Shown piece by piece: positions 1 to 7,934 of a stretch of DNA of 64,000 bases. Below the pieces are notes generated by a model that was not told the DNA's origin, ran no database searches, and worked only from the letters and a program-made list of their open reading frames with translations. A program made the translations under genes and the position numbers. Origin of the DNA: Oceanobacillus neutriphilus (GTDB lineage: Bacteria > Bacillota > Bacilli > Bacillales > Amphibacillaceae); assembly GCF_014645515.1 (NCBI RefSeq), contig NZ_BMLW01000007.1:331-64330 (forward strand), written 5' to 3'. Each line of letters starts with the position of its first letter. The stretch's first letter is position 1.

Positions 1-6
1 ATAATT

Positions 7-96
7 ATTTCACAGTACCTAAATGGTAGAGCTTCGGTTAATAATCGATGCTTGTAGATTTGAAGTTTAACTTTTAAGAAAATCTGCCTGTGAAAT
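7..96 (+). pseudogene. Decayed tRNA-Asn
   Basis: The segment keeps a tRNA outline but cannot be functional. The ends pair as a 9-bp acceptor-like stem (ATTTCACAG at 7-15 with CTGTGAAAT at 88-96), the D-arm motif ATGGTAGAGC is intact, and the anticodon region (TCGG-TTAATAA-TCGAT) resembles the GTT loop of tRNA-Asn. The T-arm is degraded and about 17 extra bases separate it from the acceptor strand. Asn is a plausible identity because tRNA-Asn commonly heads such clusters in Bacillaceae. Confidence 0.6.
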
Positions 97-130
97 TATT
101 TATTTTCCTATTAACTGGAAAATAATTCCT

Positions 131-205
131 GGCCCGTTGGTCAAGCGGTTAAGACACCGCCCTTTCACGGCGGTAACACGGGTTCGAATCCCGTACGGGT
201 CACCA
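131..205 (+). tRNA. tRNA-Glu (UUC)
   Basis: Full cloverleaf: acceptor GGCCCGT pairs with ACGGGTC, the anticodon loop is CTTTCAC giving UUC, the T-loop is GGTTCGAATCC, and CCA is encoded at 203-205. First intact member of the cluster. Confidence 0.97.
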
Positions 206-208
206 AAT

Positions 209-284
209 GGAGGATTAGCTCAGCTGGGAGAGCACCTGCCTTACAAGCAGGGGGTCGCAGGTTCGAGCCCTGCATCCTCCACCA
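209..284 (+). tRNA. tRNA-Val (UAC)
   Basis: Acceptor GGAGGAT pairs with ATCCTCC. The anticodon loop CTTACAA gives UAC. T-loop GTTCGAGCC is standard and CCA is encoded. It lies four bases after tRNA-Glu, consistent with one transcript. Confidence 0.97.
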
Positions 285-306
285 TATAAGATGTATAAGT
301 TCATAT

Positions 307-384
<78 letters not shown>

Positions 385-387
385 AAT

Positions 388-464
388 GGTCCGGTAGTTC
401 AGTTGGTTAGAATGCCTGCCTGTCACGCAGGAGGTCGCGGGTTCGAGTCCCGTCCGGACCGCCA
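388..464 (+). tRNA. tRNA-Asp (GUC)
   Basis: Acceptor GGTCCGG pairs with CCGGACC, the anticodon loop CTGTCAC gives GUC, T-loop GTTCGAGTC, and CCA is encoded. Confidence 0.97.
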
Positions 465-472
465 TATATCAC

Positions 473-546
473 CCTGGATTAATTGATAGAGCCATTGATT
501 TATAATTAGAAAGAGTCATAGGTTCGAATCATTTTAATTTCTCCAT
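473..546 (+). pseudogene. Decayed tRNA (identity uncertain)
   Basis: Between tRNA-Asp and tRNA-Phe lies a tRNA-like relic. It has D-arm-like TGATAGAGCC, an anticodon-like loop TTTATAA flanked by weakly pairing arms, an almost intact T-loop AGGTTCGAAT, and a final CTCCA. The acceptor strands no longer pair. A Lys-, Ile- or other tRNA origin cannot be decided by eye. Confidence 0.5.
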
Positions 547-561
547 ACATAATAGTTAATT

Positions 562-637
<76 letters not shown>

Positions 638-647
638 TCTTAAATAT

Positions 648-721
648 GCGGGTGTAGTTTAGTGGTAAAACCTCAGCCTTCCAAGCTGATGATGAGGGTT
701 CGATTCCCTTCACCCGCTCCA
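648..721 (+). tRNA. tRNA-Gly (UCC)
   Basis: Acceptor GCGGGTG pairs with CACCCGC. The anticodon loop CTTCCAA gives UCC. The short D-loop (TTTAGTGGTAAAAC) is typical of tRNA-Gly. CCA is encoded. Confidence 0.97.
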
Positions 722-731
722 TTATTAAAAT

Positions 732-805
<74 letters not shown>

Positions 806-870
806 TTACTTATACAGATATTTATGATGCAAATCTTATACATTCGTATGTTAAAATAAGAATTATCATG

Positions 871-941
871 GTGTTCTTCATTCAAGGGATAGACCAACAG
901 CCTTCTAAGCTGTAGGTCAATGATTTAAATCCTCTTTATGA
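871..941 (+). pseudogene. Decayed tRNA-Arg (UCU-like)
   Basis: A clear anticodon arm remains (ACAGC-CTTCTAA-GCTGT, anticodon TCT) with a D-loop-like AAGGGATAGACC before it. The T-arm is degraded to AATGATTTAAATCC and the acceptor ends do not pair. The identity Arg(UCU) rests on the anticodon loop only. Confidence 0.55.
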
Positions 942-989
942 GGTCTTTTTTTTAGGAAAATTACTCGAATGACTGTAAGACCTCTCTTT

Positions 990-1031
990 AAAGAAGGCGG
1001 ATTATGTGGGATCTTAAAACCTTCTTTTTTC
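990..1031 (+). terminator. Intrinsic terminator after the tRNA cluster
   Basis: AAAGAAGG at 990-997 pairs with CCTTCTTT at 1020-1027, followed by a short T run. It probably ends the tRNA transcript. The rest of the 942-1214 gap shows no further gene. Confidence 0.6.
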
Positions 1032-1214
1032 GTTTACATATTTATGACTCTCTCCTTCGTCTGTTCCATTTTTCCCTTCAAAAGCCTTTTTTGCCGTATA
1101 TGGAGCATGTTCAATCAAAACCTATTTCAAAGTAAAATTAACCCATAGCTTCAAACTATATTGTTAGAATGCTATAATTGATTTTTCACACTAATTTTAA
1201 AGGAAGAAATATAC

Positions 1215-1460
1215 ATGAGACTATACGACAATCAGCTCTCCTTTAATCCTAATTTTGCAGTTATTGGTGATTTGAGATGTGACAATGCGCCCAAAAGAAG
1301 AATTATTCTTGATTTTATTATAGGACGCGCTGCTGGCAAGGAAGAAATATCAAAAGATGTCTTAACAGAGGATATTACATGGAGCGTTATTAATAAAGAT
1401 GAAATACATGGGTTTCTGAACTTCTATCAAAAAGTGTCTGAAGCTATATTTCAAAATTGA
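1215..1460 (+). CDS. Truncated SnoaL/NTF2-like protein
   Basis: An 81-residue product preceded by AAGGAAG eight bases before the ATG, so it is probably translated. The pattern GDL-x-CDNAPKRRIILDFIIGRA, then ISKDVLTEDITWSVINKDEIHG resembles the N-terminal half of SnoaL/NTF2-fold proteins, which usually start with a capped helix and a W-x-I/V strand. Family members are normally 110-130 residues, so this looks like the N-terminal half followed by a short new tail. The function is unknown, and the family ranges from cyclases to binding proteins. It may be a remnant. Confidence 0.5.
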   Translation: MRLYDNQLSFNPNFAVIGDLRCDNAPKRRIILDFIIGRAAGKEEISKDVLTEDITWSVINKDEIHGFLNFYQKVSEAIFQN

Positions 1461-1561
1461 TCCTAAATTGATATAATTATCATACAAATAATTCCTTGAT
1501 TTTTATAGATCATTATGTTTAAACTTAAAGTAGATAAATTTTGAAAGGGTGAATAGAGTAC

Positions 1562-1627
1562 ATGATTTATTAATCCTATTTATAAGAAAAACATTCGTTA
1601 TAAGCTGCGAAACGTTTTCTGGATAGG
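1562..1627 (+). promoter_or_regulatory. Leader region of vgb: micro-ORF and long hairpin
   Basis: Within the 435-base gap before vgb, AAAGGGTGAA precedes a three-codon reading frame ATG-ATT-TAT-TAA (1562-1573). Immediately downstream a long imperfect stem forms between CCTATT and ATAGGG, continuing AGAAAAAC with GTTTTCT (about 1575-1627). Very short upstream frames followed by hairpins and a terminator are known in leaders of several Firmicute ribosome-antibiotic resistance genes. Here the arrangement is visible, but the regulatory role is inferred. Confidence 0.4.
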
Positions 1628-1790
1628 GATAAGTCTGTTCTTTTTACTCAAATAGTACAAACTAGAAAAATATTTGTACATCATCTTCCCATTCAGAAAC
1701 CGGACATTTATAACATGGCATTTTCTGAGTAGGATTCATGATGTACTTCATAATAATCAAAAGGTTTTTGTCTTTTTGTTATTTATGATT

Positions 1791-1824
1791 ACCTCCTGTT
1801 CAGAAGTGGATAGGAGGTTTTTTT
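1791..1824 (+). terminator. Intrinsic terminator inside the vgb leader
   Basis: ACCTCCT at 1791-1797 pairs with AGGAGGT at 1812-1818, followed by seven T. It sits 72 bases before the vgb start codon. It either ends the upstream transcript or serves as the off-switch of a vgb attenuator. Confidence 0.75.
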
Positions 1825-1895
1825 ATACCTTCTTCCAGATATGTTTAAGAGGTTCATTATAAGAAATCCAATAATTAAACAGAGGAGAAAACAGG

Positions 1896-2789
1896 ATGAA
1901 AATGAATATAACAGAATTTACAATCGCTAAAGCTGATTCGGGTCCTTATGGTATTGCCGCAGCAAAAGATGGAAATGTTTGGTTTACGCAATATAAAGCA
2001 AATCAGATTGGCTGCATCAATAAGAATGGAGAAATAAGAGAGTATGCAGTGCCCACTCCAGACGCTAAACTGATGTGCTTAACTGTCTCTTCTAGCGGCG
2101 ACATCTGGTTTACTGAGAATGCCGCCAATAAAATAGGGAGACTGACAACAGCAGGTGATTTTACAGAATACGCATTGCCGCATCCTGATTCAGAGCCGTA
2201 TGGAATAACAGAAGGTCCAAACGGCGATATCTGGTTTACCCAGATGAAAGGAGGCCGTATTGGAAGGCTGACAGCTGATGGCACGATTTATGAATATGAT
2301 CTGCCAAATAAGGAATCCTATCCAGCTTTCATCACTATGGGTTCAGATAACGCTCTTTGGTTCACAGAGAATCAAAATAATGCCATTGGAAAGATTACAG
2401 ATATAGGAGAGGTAACAGAATATCCTATACTAACCCCCGCATCAGGTCCGGTCGGTATTACTAATGGTCCAGATAATGCGGTCTGGTTTGTCGAAATTAT
2501 AGGCAATAAAATAGGGCGAATTACGATAGACGGGGAGATAACAGAATATGATATTCCAACTTTAAATTCACGTCCGCATGCGATTACTGCTGGGGAAAAT
2601 GATGATATGTGGTTTACGGAATGGGGGGCAAATAAGATTGGTCAAATTTCGATTATGGATGGAAGCATGAATGAATATGACATTCCAACATCAATCGCAG
2701 AACCGCATGGCATCACATGTAATGAAAATGGGGAGATCTGGTTTGCGTTGGAGTGTAATAAAATAGGCTTTATTAGTAAAAATTTATAA
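1896..2789 (+). CDS. vgb: Virginiamycin B (streptogramin B) lyase
   Basis: A 297-residue cytoplasmic lyase that linearises streptogramin B antibiotics by cleaving the ester (thiol-free elimination) bond of the macrocycle. The sequence is a seven-bladed propeller of repeated units with G-x-I/L-WFT-x-N/Q-x-x-N-x-I-G and GEITEY motifs. Residues matching the metal/catalytic set known for staphylococcal Vgb are present: His228 (RPHAITAG), Glu269 and His271 (AEPHGI), and Glu286 (ALECNKIG). Length equals the family's. AGAGGAGAAAACAGG precedes the ATG. It is followed after 14 bases by a streptogramin A acetyltransferase, so the two resistance activities for the synergistic A+B pair are co-transcribed. 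A leader with a terminator lies upstream. Confidence 0.95.
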   Translation: MKMNITEFTIAKADSGPYGIAAAKDGNVWFTQYKANQIGCINKNGEIREYAVPTPDAKLMCLTVSSSGDIWFTENAANKIGRLTTAGDFTEYALPHPDSEPYGITEGPNGDIWFTQMKGGRIGRLTADGTIYEYDLPNKESYPAFITMGSDNALWFTENQNNAIGKITDIGEVTEYPILTPASGPVGITNGPDNAVWFVEIIGNKIGRITIDGEITEYDIPTLNSRPHAITAGENDDMWFTEWGANKIGQISIMDGSMNEYDIPTSIAEPHGITCNENGEIWFALECNKIGFISKNL

Positions 2790-2803
2790 AAGGATGTGGA
2801 TAT

Positions 2804-3454
2804 ATGTCAGAAATATTAAAAGGACCTGATCCCAACCAAATATATCCGATAGCTGGAAATAAAAATGTTCAGTTTATCAAACCTTCGCTGACAAAAAAGA
2901 ATATCGAAGCGGGTGAGTACACGTATTATGACAGCAAGGATGGAGAGTCTTTTGAGGATCAAGTTTTATATCATTATGAATTGCTGGGGAATCGATTAAT
3001 TATCGGAAAGTTTTGCTCCATCGGGCCTGGAGTTACCTTTATCATGAATGGAGCGAATCACCGTATGGATGGCTCCACGTATCCTTTTAATATCTTCGGG
3101 AATGGTTGGGAAGAGCATACACCTACGTTGGATATGCTGCCTTTAAAAGGGGACACAGTTATTGGTAATGATGTCTGGATTGGAATGGATGCGATGATTA
3201 TGTCCGGTGTAACCATAGGGGATGGAGCGATCATTGGAGCTGGATCCATCGTAACAAAAGATGTTGAGCCCTATACCATTGTTGGAGGAAATCCTGCTAA
3301 GCAAATCAAAAAGAGGTTTCCTGAATCTAAAATAAAAGAGTTATTGCAGATAAGATGGTGGAATTTAGAAATTCAGGTCATTAATGAACATATGGATGCT
3401 ATTCTCCGTTTAGATCTGGAAGTGCTGAAGAAGTTATCGAGGGATGATAAATAA
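2804..3454 (+). CDS. vat: Streptogramin A O-acetyltransferase (Vat)
   Basis: A 216-residue acyltransferase of the xenobiotic acetyltransferase, left-handed beta-helix family. It acetylates the hydroxyl of streptogramin A (virginiamycin M type) with acetyl-CoA. Hexapeptide-repeat coils run from about residue 64 to 160 ([43 protein letters not shown]). The motif [15 protein letters not shown] holds the catalytic histidine, His86 here. The order [19 protein letters not shown] is characteristic of Vat and not of general CatB. Its AAGGATG ribosome site lies between vgb and vat, giving a tight two-gene operon. Chloramphenicol acetyltransferase of the same fold is the main alternative, less likely beside vgb. 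Confidence 0.93.
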   Translation: MSEILKGPDPNQIYPIAGNKNVQFIKPSLTKKNIEAGEYTYYDSKDGESFEDQVLYHYELLGNRLIIGKFCSIGPGVTFIMNGANHRMDGSTYPFNIFGNGWEEHTPTLDMLPLKGDTVIGNDVWIGMDAMIMSGVTIGDGAIIGAGSIVTKDVEPYTIVGGNPAKQIKKRFPESKIKELLQIRWWNLEIQVINEHMDAILRLDLEVLKKLSRDDK

Positions 3455-3629
3455 CTTTATTGTTATTTAATAACTCCAGACGATATATATTTTTCATTGG
3501 AGAGATTAATCGTATTGCAGAACTAGAGTCGGCTCTGATTTCAATATCATGATAAAAATAAACAAAAACGGTTTCTCAGAGTTAAGCAATCTTATATACT
3601 AAGCTAAAAAACAAAAGAAGGTGAGTCCA

Positions 3630-3695
3630 GTGAATTCAAGGTTTCCCATAATCGGTATGGTACTTGTTAAACTCCACGCAAAGTCTATATTATGA
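3630..3695 (+). CDS. Candidate 21-residue leader peptide
   Basis: A GTG-started frame of 21 codons (beginning MNSRFPIIGMVLVK, ending at TGA 3693-3695) sits behind a good ribosome site, GAAGGTGAG. Its last third overlaps the 5' arm (3671-3684) of a long hairpin. This is the geometry of leader peptides in translational or transcriptional attenuators of antibiotic-response genes. No homologue is recognised; the coding status is inferred from the ribosome site and the overlap. Confidence 0.45.
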   Translation: MNSRFPIIGMVLVKLHAKSIL

Positions 3696-3829
3696 ACAAT
3701 AGCGGTACTTTGTGTGGAGTAAAATAATAACCGCTCTTTTTCATTCTAACTGACCTGACAGGAACAGTTTATCGTATAGACTTTGCTGCCTTAAAATTAA
3801 TTACATTTTTAAGGAGCGGAGTTAGAATG
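3671..3829 (+). promoter_or_regulatory. Multi-stem attenuator-like element
   Basis: Four pairings can be read. P1: ACTCCACGCAAAGT (3671-3684) with ACTTTGTGTGGAGT (3707-3720), 14 bp with one G·U. P2: AGCGGT (3701-3706) with ACCGCT (3730-3735), followed by CTTTTT. P3: CCGCTCTTT (3731-3739) with AAGGAGCGG (3811-3819), covering the ribosome site of the next gene. P4: CATTCTAACT (3742-3751) with AGTTAGAATG (3820-3829), covering its start codon. P2 competes with P3, and P3 and P4 cross each other, so the element offers mutually exclusive folds. A role in gating translation of the 3827 gene is inferred. Confidence 0.5.
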
Positions 3830-4099
3830 AAATATATAAAAGCTGACTATGTTTTCCCGGAAGAGTTACTTAAAGAAATACAGAAATATGTAAACGGCGA
3901 GTTAATTTATATTCCGAAATTGCCGGAAGAAAGAAAAAAATGGGGAGAAAAAACAGGAACAAGAGAATATCTTGATCAAAGAAACGCTGAAATTAGAAGG
4001 AAATTCAGTGATGGAATGTCTATTGATAAACTCACAGAAACTTTCTGTCTTTCCTATGATAGTATTAAAAAAATTGTTTACTCAAAAAATATAAAATAA
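3827..4099 (+). CDS. CD3324-family small DNA-binding protein
   Basis: A 90-residue protein matching the pattern of the CD3324 family: KYIKADYVFPEELLKEIQKY, then YIPK, KKWGEKTGTREYLDQRNAEIRRKF, and a C-terminal helix-turn-helix-like segment (SIDKLTETFCLSYDSIKKIVYSK, about residues 66-88). The family is annotated as a Mor-like putative transcription regulator and its target is unknown. The ribosome site AAGGAGCGG and the start codon are both complementary to upstream segments (3731-3739 and 3742-3751), suggesting translational masking. A terminator follows directly. Confidence 0.75.
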   Translation: MKYIKADYVFPEELLKEIQKYVNGELIYIPKLPEERKKWGEKTGTREYLDQRNAEIRRKFSDGMSIDKLTETFCLSYDSIKKIVYSKNIK

Positions 4100-4104
4100 C
4101 AAAG

Positions 4105-4138
4105 GGCTTGAGGAGAAAATCATCCTCAGGTCTTTTTT
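4105..4138 (+). terminator. Intrinsic terminator
   Basis: CTTGAGGA at 4107-4114 pairs with TCCTCAGG at 4123-4130, followed by TCTTTTTT. It ends the transcript of the 3827 gene. Confidence 0.85.
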
Positions 4139-4288
4139 GTGCATCCTTGATTATAAATCATTTTCTATATATCAGTAGAGATCGATATATTCTATACTTC
4201 GTATTAACAACACTCATACGCTGTGAAGATAATTCCCTGCGATAATGAAAACTTTTAAGATTAAAAAATCATAGGGTGTGATAAAGAA

Positions 4289-5002
4289 ATGGCTTATAAA
4301 ATATATAATAAGAAGTATGATTATTCGTATACTCTGGGTATTTATCCAACGATAGAGCTGCTTCAAAACAAAGCGGAGGTAATTGAAAGGGTGTTGCTGT
4401 ATTCAAAAGTACAAAATAATGCAATACGTAAAGTCATCCATTTATGTAACCAAAAGCAAATAAGATTTGAAGTGAATGATAAGCTGATTAATAAATTAAG
4501 TACAAAAGATAATTGTTATGCAATTGGAGTATTTAAAAAACAATTCAACGGACTTGCTCAATTTGATAATCATATTGTATTAGATAGACCTGGTGATATG
4601 GGGAATATGGGAACAATTATCCGGACCGCAGTCGGTTTTGGAATTATAAATCTAGGTATAATTCTGCCAGCGGTGGATGTCTATAACCCGAAAGTCGTCA
4701 GAAGCTCTATGGGTTCTATTTTTAAAACTAATATCCAATACTTTGAAAGCTTTCAAGAATATATGAATAACTTTCATAATGCTATTTATACGTTCAGATT
4801 AGATGGGAAAATAGAGCTGCATAAAATAGAAGTTAATAAAAGCAAGGCGTATACTTTAGTTTTTGGAAATGAAAGTTCCGGTCTTCCAGATGATTATCAG
4901 GTGCTTGATGATGGAATTGTTATACGTCATACACAGGATATTGATTCATTGAACCTGGCTGTTTCTGTAGGAATAGCAGCACATCATTTTAGGAGTGTAT
5001 AA
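4289..5002 (+). CDS. SpoU/TrmH-family RNA 2'-O-methyltransferase
   Basis: A 237-residue SPOUT (trefoil-knot) methyltransferase transferring a methyl group from S-adenosylmethionine to a ribose 2'-OH in RNA. All three SpoU motifs are visible: NMGTIIRTAVGFG (106-118, with N106 and R112), VFGNESSGLP (191-200), and SLNLAVSVGIAAH (220-232). The roughly 90 residues before motif 1 correspond to the substrate-binding N-domain of the TrmH/TsnR type. Nearby vgb and vat make an antibiotic-resistance rRNA methylase (thiostrepton or avilamycin type) possible, but housekeeping tRNA or rRNA modification is equally compatible. The start follows AGGGTGTGATAAAGAA. Confidence 0.85.
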   Translation: MAYKIYNKKYDYSYTLGIYPTIELLQNKAEVIERVLLYSKVQNNAIRKVIHLCNQKQIRFEVNDKLINKLSTKDNCYAIGVFKKQFNGLAQFDNHIVLDRPGDMGNMGTIIRTAVGFGIINLGIILPAVDVYNPKVVRSSMGSIFKTNIQYFESFQEYMNNFHNAIYTFRLDGKIELHKIEVNKSKAYTLVFGNESSGLPDDYQVLDDGIVIRHTQDIDSLNLAVSVGIAAHHFRSV

Positions 5003-5178
5003 TAAAATTAGGTCAATAGATAATAATAAGGAGCTTACTATTTGCTAGAGAGATTTTTGTAAAAAGTCACCATATTTAGTTTAAATTATAGAGGCGCATG
5101 GTTTCAGTTTGGGGAATTTATACAGTAGCTGAAAGACAAGTTGTAGTATAAATAAAAAAATAATAAGGATGGAGTAGA

Positions 5179-5865
5179 ATGAAGATAATAGAATTACCAA
5201 TTGAATTCGAATTTAATGGACAAAAAAATCATATTTATCCCAGCTTAATCATATTAAATGATGAATTAACCCTGGTTGATACAGGATATCCCGATTTTTT
5301 GCCGTTAATTGAAAATGAAATTATGAAAAATGGATTTGATATGAGAGATTTAAAGAATATAATCATTACACATTATGATGACGATCATATCGGCTCCTTA
5401 TATGATTTTAAAGAAAAGTATTATTGGATTAACATTATTGCAAATGAAATAGAATCAAAATATATTAGTGGTGAAATGGAGTCAGAGCGGATGACCCAAG
5501 CAAAGGAAATACTGAAAAATATGTCAGAGGAAGAAAAAAGATTTGGTAAATGGTTTGTTGGGCAATTAGAGAACTTGAAGCATGTTCCGGTTAATGAAAA
5601 GGTACAGGATGGTGATATGATTTTAGATAATAAGTGTAGAGTAATAGCAACGCCGGGACATACTTCGGGGCATATTTCACTATATTTCCCAGGCTTGAAA
5701 AGTATTATTACTGGGGATGCAGCTGTGAAGGAAAATAATGACTTGGTTGTGGCTAACCCACACTTTTGCCTGGATATTTCAAATGCAAAGCAATCTTTGA
5801 ATAAAATTAAAAATCTTAAAGCTGAGACGTATTATTGCTATCATGGAGGAAAAGCCAGTTTATAG
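5179..5865 (+). CDS. MBL-fold metallo-hydrolase
   Basis: A 228-residue metallo-beta-lactamase-fold hydrolase. The first metal motif is THYDDDHIGS (residues 64-73). It has Asp where HxHxDH usually has its second His, giving H-x-D-x-DH. Further ligands are the GHTSGHISL His and the ITGDAAV Asp, with a C-terminal YCYHGG. The substrate is unknown; the family hydrolyses lactones, thioesters, phosphodiesters and beta-lactams. AAGGATGGAG lies before the ATG. The next gene starts 20 bases after its stop, so they are probably co-transcribed. Confidence 0.85.
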   Translation: MKIIELPIEFEFNGQKNHIYPSLIILNDELTLVDTGYPDFLPLIENEIMKNGFDMRDLKNIIITHYDDDHIGSLYDFKEKYYWINIIANEIESKYISGEMESERMTQAKEILKNMSEEEKRFGKWFVGQLENLKHVPVNEKVQDGDMILDNKCRVIATPGHTSGHISLYFPGLKSIITGDAAVKENNDLVVANPHFCLDISNAKQSLNKIKNLKAETYYCYHGGKASL

Positions 5866-5885
5866 CCGGAAGCAGGAGGAGAAAT

Positions 5886-6395
5886 ATGGAATCTAATCTA
5901 ATTATTATAAGAGGAAACTCCGGTAGCGGAAAAACAACTACTTCAAAAGCACTTCAAAATTATTTGGGACACGAAACTCTATTGGTTTCTCAAGATGTTG
6001 TCCGCCGTGATATGTTGAAGGTTCATGATAGAAAAGGGAATCTATCCATAGAGTTGATTCGGCAAATCGCTGAATACGGGAAAGGTAAATGTGAATTTGT
6101 TATTGTGGAAGGAATCTTATATGAAAGTCATTATGGTGAAATGCTGCGTCATTTGATTCAATTTTATAACCAGAGGACATTTACTTATTATTTTGATCTA
6201 TCCTTTGAGGAAACGGTTGCACGTCATAACGAAAGTTCGAAAAAAATGGAATTTGGAGAAGAATCCTTACAAGCCTGGTGGAAACCGAATGACTATCTTG
6301 GCGTGGAGGGAGAAAACTTACTGACTAATGATATGTCACAGGACGATGTCATGGAACTGATTTTAAACCAGCTGCAAAGGAATAAACATAAATAA
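5886..6395 (+). CDS. P-loop kinase (AAA_33-like)
   Basis: A 169-residue small-molecule kinase-like protein with Walker A GNSGSGKTT near its N-terminus, followed by LLVSQDVVRRDML (a substrate or Mg region) and a lid-like RHNESSKKMEFGEE. The start at ATG 5886 is chosen because AGGAGGAG lies six bases upstream; an earlier in-frame start at 5835 would overlap the MBL gene and has no ribosome site. Related proteins are annotated as kinases of unknown substrate, similar in layout to uridine or chloramphenicol phosphotransferases. Confidence 0.78.
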   Translation: MESNLIIIRGNSGSGKTTTSKALQNYLGHETLLVSQDVVRRDMLKVHDRKGNLSIELIRQIAEYGKGKCEFVIVEGILYESHYGEMLRHLIQFYNQRTFTYYFDLSFEETVARHNESSKKMEFGEESLQAWWKPNDYLGVEGENLLTNDMSQDDVMELILNQLQRNKHK

Positions 6396-6448
6396 TAATG
6401 GTATAATTTAATAATAAGACGTTATTATCTAGAAATGGCGGTGATAAT

Positions 6449-6796
6449 ATGATATCTCAAAAAGATATCCTTGATGAATTGTCAAAAAATTTGAATACAT
6501 GGAAAGAAAAGTATGGTGTGAAACGGATCGGGTTATTTGGTTCATATAGCCGGGGAGATTATAAAGAATCCAGCGATATTGATGTAATTGTAGAATTTAA
6601 TGATATGAATTTGTCCTTTGATAACTATATGGATTTAAAATTCCAGCTTGAAGATCATTTTCAAAAACCAGTGGATTTGGTTATTTTAGATGATATTAAA
6701 CCTGCTTTAAGACAAAAAAATTTAAAAGTGCAATTTATCACAGAGAATAGCCATGAAACTCCTGCCTTAAATGACAGAATAGTAAACTATTCGTAG
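6449..6796 (+). CDS. MNT-type minimal nucleotidyltransferase
   Basis: A 115-residue nucleotidyltransferase of the MNT/MntA group. The catalytic motif is GLFGSYSRGDYKESSDIDVIVEF, i.e. G31-S32 followed by D43 and D45. In MntA-HepT toxin-antitoxin pairs this enzyme AMPylates the HepT RNase. No HepT gene is visible on either side. Instead a Uma2-type nuclease follows after 15 bases. The C-terminus after about residue 97 is longer than usual (HETPALNDRIVNYS) and could be a frayed end. Confidence 0.85.
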   Translation: MISQKDILDELSKNLNTWKEKYGVKRIGLFGSYSRGDYKESSDIDVIVEFNDMNLSFDNYMDLKFQLEDHFQKPVDLVILDDIKPALRQKNLKVQFITENSHETPALNDRIVNYS

Positions 6797-6811
6797 AAAG
6801 GAATGATTATA

Positions 6812-7381
6812 TTGCCCATTCCAAATAAAAAAGAGAAATATTCATATGCTGATTATCTGACCTGGGATGAAGGGGAAAGACTTGAGTTAATTGATGGTGA
6901 TATTTTTAATATGTCACCTGCTCCTTCACGCAGGCATCAGCAGGTTTTGAGAGAACTTTCTACTGCTTTTTCTATTTTCTTAAGAGAGAAGGAATGTGAA
7001 GTATTCTTTGCTCCTTTTGATGTGCGGTTATTAGTGGATAATAAGCAGGATAATGATATAAACAATGTTGTTCAACCTGATTTAGCTATTGTATGTGATC
7101 AGGAAAAATTGGATGATAAGGGGTGTAACGGGTCACCTGATATGATTATCGAAATTCTCTCCCCTGCATCCATTAAATTAGACCGCTGGATAAAATACCA
7201 GCTTTATGAAGAAGCAAAAGTAAAAGAATACTGGCTTGTTGATCCTGTAAACGAATCAGTAGAAATATATCTGTTAATTGACGAGCAATACAAATTTCAG
7301 GGTGTCTTTACAAAAGGAGAGACAATTTCAGTTCATACTTTACCTGATTTAAAATTAGACTTGGATCAAGTGTTCATGTAG
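6812..7381 (+). CDS. Uma2-family (DUF820) putative endonuclease
   Basis: A protein of about 189 residues of the Uma2 family with the PD-(D/E)XK nuclease fold: an N-terminal SYADYLTWDEGERLELIDGDIF segment, then VVQPDLAIV, PDMIIEILSPAS and KYQLYEEAKVKEYWLVDP. The last three hold the expected acidic and Lys catalytic residues. The start is TTG at 6812 because AAAGGA lies nine bases upstream; the ATG at 6803 would touch the ribosome site. The biological target is unknown. It forms a probable operon with the MNT gene. Confidence 0.82.
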   Translation: MPIPNKKEKYSYADYLTWDEGERLELIDGDIFNMSPAPSRRHQQVLRELSTAFSIFLREKECEVFFAPFDVRLLVDNKQDNDINNVVQPDLAIVCDQEKLDDKGCNGSPDMIIEILSPASIKLDRWIKYQLYEEAKVKEYWLVDPVNESVEIYLLIDEQYKFQGVFTKGETISVHTLPDLKLDLDQVFM

Positions 7382-7480
7382 AATTCTTGTCACTTCTTGA
7401 TTCTGAAGTTTTCAGCAATTAAGAAGAAATCTGCAAACCCCTTATGTGATAAGGTTAAGAGAAAAATAGGGGGGAAGTAA

Positions 7481-7918
7481 ATGAAACTTCAACGAATAGA
7501 TCATATAGGACTCATCGTAAATGACCTTCCTGCTGTTAAAGCTTTTTTTCTTGAGCTTGGACTAAGAGAGCTTGGGGAGGCAGAAGTGGAAGGAGAATGG
7601 GTTGAACAAATTATTGGACTGCCTAATGTAAAAGAAACGGTAGCTATGTTAGAGGTGCCGGATGGGGAAGCAAGGATAGAACTGATTAAATTTCATTCGC
7701 CAATAGATGGAAATGATGTTCAGCATCCACAGCCAAATACGTTGGGGCTCCGGCATATTGCATTTGCTGTTGAGAACATAGAAGCAATTGTTGCCAAATT
7801 GGAAAAGGCAGGAGCAGAGATTTTTGGTGAGATACAAAACTATGAAAATGTTTATAAATTATGCTACATTCGCGGGCCGGAGGGTATTATTATAGAACTG
7901 GCTGAGAAAATTGGATAA
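7481..7918 (+). CDS. VOC-family (glyoxalase/epimerase-like) protein
   Basis: A 145-residue metal-dependent VOC protein with two beta-alpha-beta-beta-beta modules: LQRIDHIGLIVNDL (His8) at the start and GLRHIAFAVENIEAIVAKLEKAG in the middle, closing with IRGPEGIIIELAEKIG (a Glu ligand). The layout resembles methylmalonyl-CoA epimerase and lactoylglutathione lyase. The substrate is unassigned. The ribosome site is GGGGGGAAG, and a terminator follows. Confidence 0.82.
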   Translation: MKLQRIDHIGLIVNDLPAVKAFFLELGLRELGEAEVEGEWVEQIIGLPNVKETVAMLEVPDGEARIELIKFHSPIDGNDVQHPQPNTLGLRHIAFAVENIEAIVAKLEKAGAEIFGEIQNYENVYKLCYIRGPEGIIIELAEKIG

Positions 7919-7934
7919 ATATCTAAATGTAAAA

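Noticed and set aside
2003..2284. 93-residue frame antisense to vgb
   Set aside because: It mirrors the repeated propeller motifs of vgb and has no ribosome site.
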